A stretch of DNA of 64,000 bases from the NCBI GenBank assembly GCA_006226965.1, contig SBGQ01000033.1, positions 1 to 64,000 of the forward strand, written 5' to 3'. A model generated the notes under the pieces. That model was given only the letters and a program-made list of their open reading frames with translations, had not been told where the DNA came from and ran no database searches. Of this stretch, positions 24,986 to 32,693 are shown piece after piece. Made by a program: the position numbers and the translations under genes. This DNA is from a bacterium (GTDB lineage: Bacteria > Bacteroidota > Rhodothermia > Balneolales > M1805). Within the stretch, counting starts at the first letter, position 1; each line of letters opens with the position of its first letter.

Positions 24986-26479
24986 TTAAGGATATAATCT
25001 GCCCAATGTACGAGCAAACGGAATGGTTTCTCTAACGTGATGTAAACCACAAATCCAGCTTACAGTTCGTTCTATACCTAAACCAAAGCCTGAGTGAGGA
25101 ACAGAACCGTATTTACGTAAATCAAGATACCATTCAAATGCTTTTTCGTCTAACTCATGTTTTTTGATTTGAGTTAACATTTCTTCAATATCATCCTCAC
25201 GCTGAGAACCTCCGATAATTTCACCATAACCTTCCGGAGCAAGTACATCCACACAAAGTACCAAATCTGCATTTTCAGGGTCTTTTTTCATGTAGAAAGC
25301 TTTCGCTTCTCTAGGATATCGGTGAACCATAATAGGTTTATCAAACTGCATAGTTAGTAAGGTCTCATCAGAACCGCCAAGATCATCACCCCATTTCAGA
25401 TTTTCTACAGATTCTTTCCAAACCGGAATATTGCGTAAATCCTCTTCGATTTCGCTGATTCTAACTGAAATTTCTTTCTTGCGATTTTCTATCTGAAATT
25501 TGCGTCCTTTTTTAGCATTGTTAAACTCAGCCGTAATTTCTTTTTCTTCTGTCTGAAGTGCTTTTAGCTCTTCGGCACGTGATAACTGCATGTCTTTCAA
25601 CATATCACGAGTTTTATCGCTTTTCAATAATTCGATGGCATCTGTATAGGAAATACGAGGGAAAGGCCCTTTTATAGCTTCCAACTTTGAAATATCACGA
25701 CCTAAAATCTCCATCTCTTCCATTTTGTTTTTCAGAACAGATTCGACAATGTAACAGAGCATTTCTTCTGCTAATTGCATATCCATATCCAAATCAAAAA
25801 ATGCCATTTCGGGCTCAACCATCCAGAATTCAGTTAAATGGCGACGAGTTTTTGATTTTTCAGCGCGAAAAGTTGGTCCGAATGTGTACACTCTTCCGTG
25901 AGCTAAAGCCATTGCTTCAGCATATAACTGACCGGATTGAGTTAAATATGCCGGTTGATCGAAGTATTTAGTTTCGAATAAAGTAGTTGTTCCTTCTGCT
26001 GCATTTCCAGTAAAAATCGGAGCATCTAACTGCATGAATCCGCGCTCTTGGAAAAAACGATGAATTGAAAACACGATTTCATTGCGAACACGCATAATCG
26101 CCCATTGGCGTTTACTTCTTAGCCATAAGTGACGATTATTTTGCAGGAATTCGATACCGTGATCTTTTGGTGTAATCGGGTAATTCTCTGCAATTTGGAT
26201 GATTTTCATATCAGAGATATGAATCTCGTAACCGCTTAGTGAACGTTCATCTTTTTGAACAACTCCGGTTACATAGAGAGAACTCTCCTGAGTTAAGGTA
26301 TTGGCTGCTTCCCATACATCTGCGTTTACATCTGTTTCAGAGGTAATACACTGGCACATGCCTGTACCGTCGCGCAAAATGGTAAATACCAGACTTTTTG
26401 AAGAACGCTGGTTGTAAACCCAACCGCCTACTGTAACTGTTTGGCCAACATGTTTTGATAAATCGCTAATCGTAACCAT
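24986..26479 (-). CDS. asnS: asparaginyl-tRNA synthetase with coiled-coil insert
   Basis: 497 residues, class IIb synthetase. OB-fold anticodon-binding domain ([26 protein letters not shown]), motif 2 ([25 protein letters not shown]) and motif 3 ([16 protein letters not shown]). Charges tRNA-Asn, itself encoded in this window. It is about 30 residues longer than E. coli AsnS, because of a charged, helical insert around residues 285-355 ([20 protein letters not shown] and onward) between the catalytic-core segments. Four bases behind the M16 gene, so the two are co-transcribed. Confidence 0.95.
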   Translation of the reverse strand: MVTISDLSKHVGQTVTVGGWVYNQRSSKSLVFTILRDGTGMCQCITSETDVNADVWEAANTLTQESSLYVTGVVQKDERSLSGYEIHISDMKIIQIAENYPITPKDHGIEFLQNNRHLWLRSKRQWAIMRVRNEIVFSIHRFFQERGFMQLDAPIFTGNAAEGTTTLFETKYFDQPAYLTQSGQLYAEAMALAHGRVYTFGPTFRAEKSKTRRHLTEFWMVEPEMAFFDLDMDMQLAEEMLCYIVESVLKNKMEEMEILGRDISKLEAIKGPFPRISYTDAIELLKSDKTRDMLKDMQLSRAEELKALQTEEKEITAEFNNAKKGRKFQIENRKKEISVRISEIEEDLRNIPVWKESVENLKWGDDLGGSDETLLTMQFDKPIMVHRYPREAKAFYMKKDPENADLVLCVDVLAPEGYGEIIGGSQREDDIEEMLTQIKKHELDEKAFEWYLDLRKYGSVPHSGFGLGIERTVSWICGLHHVRETIPFARTLGRLYP

Positions 26480-26482
26480 ACT

Positions 26483-27724
26483 TTAATCGTTGTTTGATGG
26501 AATTAAAACTGTTTCTGTAAAAAGTTCTTTTTTTAGGAATTCTGCACAAAATGCATGTAAATCTTCTGCTGTAACAGCATCGATATCGCGTTCAATTTCA
26601 TCTAAAGGCACATATCGATTATAATACATTTCACTTTTTGCGAGGCGGGTCATACGATTACTCATATTTTCCTGCCCAAGTAACAACATTCCTTTTAACT
26701 GTGTTTTTGAATTTTGAAGTTCTTGATCCGGAACGGGCTCAGATGCCATTTTATCTAGTTCGGCATACACCAATTCTTTCACATGTTCCACATATTCTTC
26801 GTCTGTTCCGGTGTAAATAGCAAAAAATCCGGTGTCGTAATAGGATTGAATACTGGAATTAATGGTATAACAATAACCGTATTTTTCTCGCACATTTTGA
26901 TGTAAACGAGAACTCATTCCACCGCCAAGAATCATATTCATCAGCAATAATTTAAAGCGATCAGGATCGGAAGAACTCAAAGAACGGCGCCCCATAACAA
27001 GATGAGTTTGCTCTATTTCCTTCTGTAATTTACTTTCACGTTTAACATAAGTCGGGATAATTTCCTGACGTGAAACTTGGGTTCCTGTCGGGTGATTGCC
27101 AAAGTAATTTTCCATGTGCTTCACTACTTCATCGTGATTTACATTTCCTGCAATCGCCATTATCAAATTATCTGCTCTATAATGAGTATCCATAAACTGA
27201 TACAATTGATCTCGGTTAAACGCATTTACCGTGTTTTCGAAACCAATAATCGGGCGTCCTAGTGGATGACCGTTAAAAACCTGACCGATAAATTCCTCAA
27301 AAACATAATCTTCGGGACTATCGCGATACATTTTCATTTCTTCAATTACGACTTTCTTTTCTTTCTCAAGTTCATCAGCGGGGAAAGTCGGGTTTAGAAT
27401 CATGTCTGAAATCACATCAAGCGCTGTCGATAATTCGGTGTCTAAACAACGCACATAATAGGCTGTGTACTCATTTGAGGTGAAGGCGTTCATATAACCG
27501 CCACGAGCTTCAATTTCAGATACAATATCAAATGCTGAACGTTTTTTTGTCCCTTTGAACAGCATATGTTCTAAGAAATGAGTAATACCGGCTTGTTCAG
27601 CTGTTTCGTAACGTGAACCTGTTTTTACCCATATTCCGCCTGATACACTTCTTACCGTTGGAATATGTTCTGTAATGATGACAAATCCGTTTTCTAATTT
27701 GGTTTGTTTAACCTGTTCCTGCAT
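26483..27724 (-). CDS. M16 family zinc peptidase
   Basis: 413 residues with the inverted zinc motif HFLEH (H49 to H53, in THFLEHMLFKGT) and the downstream glutamate in IVSEIEARGGYMNAFT. One M16 domain plus an inactive partner domain, the plan of mitochondrial-processing-peptidase-like bacterial enzymes (YmxG/PqqL type). No signal peptide, so probably cytoplasmic. Likely start of an operon with asnS; TTTTTC-like -7 sequences occur upstream but are too weak to list. Confidence 0.92.
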   Translation of the reverse strand: MQEQVKQTKLENGFVIITEHIPTVRSVSGGIWVKTGSRYETAEQAGITHFLEHMLFKGTKKRSAFDIVSEIEARGGYMNAFTSNEYTAYYVRCLDTELSTALDVISDMILNPTFPADELEKEKKVVIEEMKMYRDSPEDYVFEEFIGQVFNGHPLGRPIIGFENTVNAFNRDQLYQFMDTHYRADNLIMAIAGNVNHDEVVKHMENYFGNHPTGTQVSRQEIIPTYVKRESKLQKEIEQTHLVMGRRSLSSSDPDRFKLLLMNMILGGGMSSRLHQNVREKYGYCYTINSSIQSYYDTGFFAIYTGTDEEYVEHVKELVYAELDKMASEPVPDQELQNSKTQLKGMLLLGQENMSNRMTRLAKSEMYYNRYVPLDEIERDIDAVTAEDLHAFCAEFLKKELFTETVLIPSNND

Positions 27725-27868
27725 GGATTTTTTAAACGCCTATCTTATAATTATGTATTTAAAAGTGGCGAAAAATACTTGTTTTTTGGCTGATTTGGGA
27801 GATGAAATTCTCACTATTTCGATTTGATGAACAGCTTTCTCTGATAACTAACTTACAACCTCTATAAA

Positions 27869-27898
27869 ACAAAAAAGGGCGCCATTGGCGCCCTTTTT
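27869..27898 (-). terminator. terminator after pnp
   Basis: Perfect stem AAAAAGGGCGCC / GGCGCCCTTTTT with loop ATT, T-run on the minus strand, next to the pnp stop. Symmetric, so it may also act on the plus strand. Confidence 0.93.
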
Positions 27899-27899
27899 A

Positions 27900-30050
27900 T
27901 TAAGCTTGTGGCTCTTCTGATTGATGAGCCTGTGGAGCGTCGCCTTCACGCGGAGGTCTTTCAATCAAAGCCTTACGAGAAAGTTTAAGCTTGCCGCCAT
28001 GTTCTACTTTCAAGAGTTTCACAGTGATTTTATCACCTTCTTGAAGTACGTCACGAACGTTGGCAATTCTTCTGTGGTCGATTTCTGAAATGTGTAATAA
28101 ACCATCTTTACCCGGAGCGATTTCTACGAATGCACCAAATTCTTTGATGGATTTTACTACGCCTTCAAACACTTCGCCTTCTTCAAAAGAACCGGTGATT
28201 TGTTTGATACGTTTGATTGCCATTTCAGCATCTTCACCGTTCATCGCAGCGATAGAAACTAAGCCTTTGTTGCCTTGCTCTTCGATTACGATTTCAGTGT
28301 TTGTTTCTTTTTGTAATGCCTGAATTACTTTACCGCCAGGTCCGATAACAGCACCAATCTGGTCGTTAGGAATTTCGATAGTTGTAATTGTTGGAGCGTA
28401 TTTAGAAACTTTTGAACGAGAAACAGAAATCGTTTCAGCCATTTTACCTAAGATGTGTAAACGACCTTGACGAGCTTGTTCCATGGCACGTTCCATAACA
28501 TCGTAAGGAATACCTTTTACTTTGATGTCCATCTGGCAAGCAGTTAAACCATCAGATGTTCCGGCTAATTTGAAGTCCATATCACCTAAATGATCTTCTT
28601 CTCCTTGAATATCTGTCAATACAGCTACTTTTTCACCGTCAACAATCATACCCATAGCCACACCAGAAACTGGTTTTTTTACAGGAACACCGGCATCCAT
28701 AAGAGCCATTGAACCACCGCAAACTGAAGCCATTGAAGACGAACCGTTTGATTCGAGAATATCAGATACAACACGAACGGTGTAATTGAATTCAGCATCT
28801 GAAGGCATCATCATTTTTAAAGCACGTTCAGCTAAATTACCGTGACCAATTTCACGACGACCAGGGCCACGCATTGGTTTTGCTTCACCTGTTGAATATG
28901 GCGGGAAGTTGTAATCTAACATAAAGCTTTTGCTTTCTGTTGAGAACAAAGTATCAACAGATTGAGCATCACGCTTTGTACCTAGAGTAACGGTTGCTAA
29001 AGACTGAGTTTCACCACGAGTGAAAATTGCAGAACCGTGAGTACGTGGAATATAACCTACTTGTGTCCAAATTGGGCGAACCTGATCTAATGCACGACCA
29101 TCCAAACGGATTTTGTCGTTCACAATCATTGAACGGAAAGCTTTTTTCTGAATTTCGTAACAGAATTCTTTGATTGTAGCTTTTTCATCCGGATAAGCTT
29201 CTTCTAATTGAGCAACTACATCACTTACAACGGCACTGATTGCATCAGAATACTCTTTTTTAGCCGGACGTGAGTGAGTAATTTCGTCGATTTTTGTACC
29301 GACTAACTCAACTACTTTAGCTTTGAGCTCTGTATTAACAACAGCTTCAACTAAAGCACGTTTTTCTTTTCCAAACTCTTTTTGAAGCTCAAGCTGCCAA
29401 TCACATAATCTGATAATGGCATCGTGACCAAATTTGATTGCAGCTAACATTTCTGCTTCAGAAATCTCTTTCATTTCACCTTCAACCATGGCAACGCTTT
29501 CACGAGTTCCGCCAATAACCAATTCCAAATCGGATAATTTCATTTCAGAAATGGTTGGGTTGATTACTAATTCTCCATTAATACGACCTACACGAACTTC
29601 CGCTGTAGGACCATCAAAAGGAATATCAGAAATTGTTAATGCGATAGATGATGCAACACCTGATAACACATCACCATCGTTTTCTTTGTCTGATGAAATT
29701 ACATAACAAAGAACCTGAGTATCATTCAAATAACCTTCCGCAAACATCGGACGAATTGTGCGGTCAATTAAACGGCTTGTTAAAATTTCTTTTTCGGTAG
29801 CCTTACCTTCTCTCTTGAAAAATCCGCCCGGAAAACGACCCGCTGCATAAAAATTTTCACGATAATCAACAGTTAAAGGGAAGAAGGATTGTCCTTCTTT
29901 AGCCTCATAAGCACTTACTGCAGTTGCAAGTACCATAGTTTCGCCCATACCAACCACTACGGATCCATGAGCTTGTTTTGCCAAACGGCCGATATCAGCT
30001 GTAATAACTTTGCCCGGTGCAAATTCAACTGAACGTATATCTTCTTTCAT
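27900..30050 (-). CDS. pnp: polyribonucleotide nucleotidyltransferase (PNPase)
   Basis: 716 residues: two RNase PH domains (about 10-140 and 315-455, with FPLTVDYRENFYAAGRFPGG and THGSAIFTRGETQSLATVTLG), an intervening helical domain, KH domain with the GxxG loop in IGAVIGPGGKVIQ (about 560-615) and S1 domain (GEVFEGVVKSIKEFGAFVEIAPGKDGLLHISEI). Phosphorolytic 3'-5' RNA decay. It follows rpsO with a terminator hairpin in between, the same pairing as in many bacteria. Length fits the family. Confidence 0.97.
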   Translation of the reverse strand: MKEDIRSVEFAPGKVITADIGRLAKQAHGSVVVGMGETMVLATAVSAYEAKEGQSFFPLTVDYRENFYAAGRFPGGFFKREGKATEKEILTSRLIDRTIRPMFAEGYLNDTQVLCYVISSDKENDGDVLSGVASSIALTISDIPFDGPTAEVRVGRINGELVINPTISEMKLSDLELVIGGTRESVAMVEGEMKEISEAEMLAAIKFGHDAIIRLCDWQLELQKEFGKEKRALVEAVVNTELKAKVVELVGTKIDEITHSRPAKKEYSDAISAVVSDVVAQLEEAYPDEKATIKEFCYEIQKKAFRSMIVNDKIRLDGRALDQVRPIWTQVGYIPRTHGSAIFTRGETQSLATVTLGTKRDAQSVDTLFSTESKSFMLDYNFPPYSTGEAKPMRGPGRREIGHGNLAERALKMMMPSDAEFNYTVRVVSDILESNGSSSMASVCGGSMALMDAGVPVKKPVSGVAMGMIVDGEKVAVLTDIQGEEDHLGDMDFKLAGTSDGLTACQMDIKVKGIPYDVMERAMEQARQGRLHILGKMAETISVSRSKVSKYAPTITTIEIPNDQIGAVIGPGGKVIQALQKETNTEIVIEEQGNKGLVSIAAMNGEDAEMAIKRIKQITGSFEEGEVFEGVVKSIKEFGAFVEIAPGKDGLLHISEIDHRRIANVRDVLQEGDKITVKLLKVEHGGKLKLSRKALIERPPREGDAPQAHQSEEPQA

Positions 30051-30097
30051 GTCTTTTTTCTTCTTTATTTAAACGATAATTGGTGCAGATAACAAAT

Positions 30098-30123
30098 AAA
30101 AAAGGCACGAATATCGTGCCTTT
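30098..30123 (-). terminator. rpsO-pnp intergenic terminator
   Basis: AAAGGCACGA / TCGTGCCTTT stem (10 bp, loop ATA) followed on the minus strand by a run of Ts. It lies between rpsO and pnp and may partly uncouple them. Confidence 0.85.
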
Positions 30124-30132
30124 CTACAAATA

Positions 30133-30402
30133 TTATTTGCGGATACCAAGTTTTTCGATAATAGCTCGATAACGCTCGATATCATTTTTCTTGAGGTAAT
30201 CTAACAATGAACGTCTTTTACCTACTAATTTCAACAAGCCTAAACGTGTTGAGTGATCTTTAGCATGTAATTTTAAGTGTTCTGTAAGATTATTGATGCG
30301 CTCTGTGAAGAGTGCAATTTGAACTTCAGGTTTTCCGGTATCTGCTTCTGTAGCACCGAATTGCTTGAAAATTTCAAGCTTTTTTTCTGTAGTAATACTC
30401 AT
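30133..30402 (-). CDS. rpsO: 30S ribosomal protein S15
   Basis: 89 residues, full-length S15: [61 protein letters not shown]. Binds 16S rRNA central domain. Own promoter upstream (see 30458-30488) and a hairpin before pnp. Confidence 0.98.
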   Translation of the reverse strand: MSITTEKKLEIFKQFGATEADTGKPEVQIALFTERINNLTEHLKLHAKDHSTRLGLLKLVGKRRSLLDYLKKNDIERYRAIIEKLGIRK

Positions 30403-30457
30403 TGGGAAAGTTTCCGCTTTAGATTAAAGTTATACTAAAGTAGATTTTAGTAGGCGC

Positions 30458-30488
30458 GAAAGATACAGGATTTTATTCGAAATACAAA
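30458..30488 (-). promoter_or_regulatory. promoter of rpsO
   Basis: Minus strand TTTG (30488-30485), 19-base spacer, TATCTTTC (30465-30458). One base off TAnnTTTG. Predicted start near 30452, about 50 bases before the rpsO ATG, leaving a leader that could carry autoregulation. Confidence 0.65.
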
Positions 30489-30548
30489 TTATCGACTGTT
30501 ACAACAAATATTAACATGGAGTTCGGTGCCATTATAAATATGTATGAA

Positions 30549-31478
30549 TTACTCCAGTAAGCGCAAAGCCTCTTCTTTATCCTTATTTAATTGCGAAATT
30601 AATTCTTGCAAGCCATTAAACTTCATTTCATCTCGCAAACGAGCCTTAAATTCAATTTTCATCACTTTTCCATAGATAGATTGATTAAAATTGAACACAT
30701 GAACTTCTATGGTTCTCTCTTCTCCTTTGGTAACAGTCGGGCGGACTCCAATATTCATCATTGCACCATATTTTTCACCTAAAACTTCCACCTCAACAGC
30801 ATAAACACCGTTTTTAGGAATTATCTTTTTGGGGTTTTCTGGTTTGATGTTTGCTGTCGGAAAACCGATTGTTCTTCCTCGCTGGTCGCCGTTTACTACA
30901 GTTCCGATAATTCGGTATGGATGCCCCAAATAGGTTTCAGCTAAGGCTACATTTCCGTCATTTAACAAGGCTTTTCTTACAGCTGTACTGCTTACCGTTA
31001 CTTCCGAAACTTCGTGAGCATGAACTAAACGAACATCAAAATTTTCACGCTTTCCAATTTCGGCTACCGTTTCGAAAGAACCGGCTCTATCTCGCCCGAA
31101 CTTATGATCGTAACCGATTACAAAACAGCTTAAACCTATTTTTTTGACAATATACTCTTCTATAAACTCACTGCTGGATAACAACGAAAAATCGCGATCA
31201 AACGGAATTACAACCAATTCATCCAAACCGCAACCCGTTAACAGATTGGCTCGTTCTTCTAAAGTAGTTAACAAGCCAATACATAATTGAGGATTAATAA
31301 TATCTCTCGGATGCGGGTCAAAAGTAACTAAAACTGAACGCGCACCACGGCTTTTGGCTTCATTAATAAGTACACGAATCAAACTGCGATGTCCTTCATG
31401 AACACCATCAAAAGTTCCAACTGTTACAACCGTGTTCGGATTAAAAGTAACATCTTTGAAATGAACGAGTTTAGTCAT
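30549..31478 (-). CDS. ribF: bifunctional riboflavin kinase / FAD synthetase RibF
   Basis: 309 residues from ATG 31478. N-terminal FMN adenylyltransferase domain with VVTVGTFDGVHEGHRSLI and RDRAGSFETV; C-terminal riboflavin kinase domain with GDQRGRTIGFPTANI and NIGVRPTV. Makes FMN and FAD. The start codon overlaps the end of truB by 8 bases, so translation is probably coupled. The track start three codons earlier is possible. Confidence 0.95.
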   Translation of the reverse strand: MTKLVHFKDVTFNPNTVVTVGTFDGVHEGHRSLIRVLINEAKSRGARSVLVTFDPHPRDIINPQLCIGLLTTLEERANLLTGCGLDELVVIPFDRDFSLLSSSEFIEEYIVKKIGLSCFVIGYDHKFGRDRAGSFETVAEIGKRENFDVRLVHAHEVSEVTVSSTAVRKALLNDGNVALAETYLGHPYRIIGTVVNGDQRGRTIGFPTANIKPENPKKIIPKNGVYAVEVEVLGEKYGAMMNIGVRPTVTKGEERTIEVHVFNFNQSIYGKVMKIEFKARLRDEMKFNGLQELISQLNKDKEEALRLLE

Positions 31479-32202
31479 GTTTACCAAATAAAGTTTTTAC
31501 CTGATTTTCATCAAGTGCTGATTCTACGTTAAATGTGCCGATTCGAGTGCGTCTTAAAGCCGTTAAATGTGCCAATGAATTAAGTGCCAGTCCGATATCG
31601 TTAGCCAGAGATCGAATATACGTTCCCTTTCCGCAAACTACACGTAATTCTGCGAATGGCAAATCAAAGCGAGTAATTTCTATTTCTTTGATGCGAACAA
31701 TCCGTGATTTGATTTCAACTTCTTCACCTTTTCGAGCATATTCATATAAACGTTTCCCATCAATTTTAAGAGCTGAAAAAATTGGAGGAGTCTGCTGTAT
31801 TTCGCCTAAAAACTGCTCTCGAATTATTTTTTCTAGCGCTTCTTTTGTGATATGATTCCATTCAGATGTCTGCTCAACTTCCGACTCTGCATCATAAGAA
31901 GCCGTTGCTTCGCCAAATTTTAGTTCTGCAATATATTCTTTTTCATCCGCCTGAATCTGTTCGATAAATTTAGTAGCCTTTCCTAAACCTAAAACTAACA
32001 ATCCAGTCGCCATTGGATCTAAAGTTCCGGCATGACCCACTTTTTTAATTTTACTTGCCCACCGAACCAATTTTACACCCCAAAACGAACTTCTTCCTTT
32101 GGGTTTATCAAACAACAAAAAAGCGGCACTTAGTTGGTCTAAGTCCGCTTTTTCTAAAGATTCTGTGTTTAAAACAGGAATTTCATCAAACTGAATAGAC
32201 AT
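31471..32202 (-). CDS. truB: tRNA pseudouridine(55) synthase TruB
   Basis: 243 residues: FDKPKGRSSF, KVGHAGTLDPMATGLLVLGLGKATK with the catalytic aspartate, and GTYIRSLANDIG. Makes pseudouridine 55 in the T-loop. The C-terminal PUA-like part is short or absent, as in several FCB-group TruB proteins. Lies between rbfA (10-base gap) and ribF in the operon. Confidence 0.96.
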   Translation of the reverse strand: MSIQFDEIPVLNTESLEKADLDQLSAAFLLFDKPKGRSSFWGVKLVRWASKIKKVGHAGTLDPMATGLLVLGLGKATKFIEQIQADEKEYIAELKFGEATASYDAESEVEQTSEWNHITKEALEKIIREQFLGEIQQTPPIFSALKIDGKRLYEYARKGEEVEIKSRIVRIKEIEITRFDLPFAELRVVCGKGTYIRSLANDIGLALNSLAHLTALRRTRIGTFNVESALDENQVKTLFGKHD

Positions 32203-32212
32203 TCAACTTCTT

Positions 32213-32584
32213 TTATTCGTTTGAATCCGATGGTTTTTTAAATGAATCGTCGTGTTCATGTATTTTTTTGAACACTTCTTCAATTTTTTCAGCATATGAA
32301 GCGGTATCATCCAAGTAGAGATGAATTTCCGGCATTCTGCGCATCTGATTACGAATTTTTTTCGAAAGTTTATATCTGATATCAGAAACATGCTCTTCTA
32401 AATGCTGAAAAAAAGCTTTACTGTTTCCGCCACCCATAATACTGATAAACACTTTTGCAACTCCTAAATCAGGCGTTATCGTTACATCAGTAATGGTAAT
32501 CATGTTATTGTTTTGGTAGTCCTGTAAAATAGGAGCCAAATCTTTTTTTAAGAGTGATGAAATTTTGTCGGTGCGAACGCTCAT
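32213..32584 (-). CDS. rbfA: ribosome-binding factor A
   Basis: 123 residues from ATG 32584 (MSVRTDKISSLLKKDLAPIL), the family's usual start; the track start at 32674 lies across an intergenic hairpin. KH-like fold: ITITDVTITPDLGVAKVFISIMG, RYKLSKKIRNQMRRMPEIHLYLDDT. Assists 30S maturation. Acidic C-terminal tail. Confidence 0.95.
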   Translation of the reverse strand: MSVRTDKISSLLKKDLAPILQDYQNNNMITITDVTITPDLGVAKVFISIMGGGNSKAFFQHLEEHVSDIRYKLSKKIRNQMRRMPEIHLYLDDTASYAEKIEEVFKKIHEHDDSFKKPSDSNE

Positions 32585-32654
32585 GACGGGAGTTTCAAAA
32601 ATTTTAAAGGTTTCCGATTGCCGGTTTATGCAACTCGTTCTGCAACATGAAATT

Positions 32655-32682
32655 AAGCCTGATTGTGCAACCAATCAGGCTT
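32655..32682 (-). terminator. hairpin between infB and rbfA
   Basis: AAGCCTGATT / AATCAGGCTT (10 bp, 8-base loop), no strong T-run on the minus strand (AATTTC follows). It sits inside the operon and may be a partial terminator or processing site. Confidence 0.55.
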
Positions 32683-32693
32683 TCTAATGTGTC

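Noticed and set aside
5883-26479. tRNA-Asn, asnS and asparaginase as an asparagine cluster
   Set aside because: They lie in separate transcription units many kilobases apart, so their presence in one window is probably coincidence.
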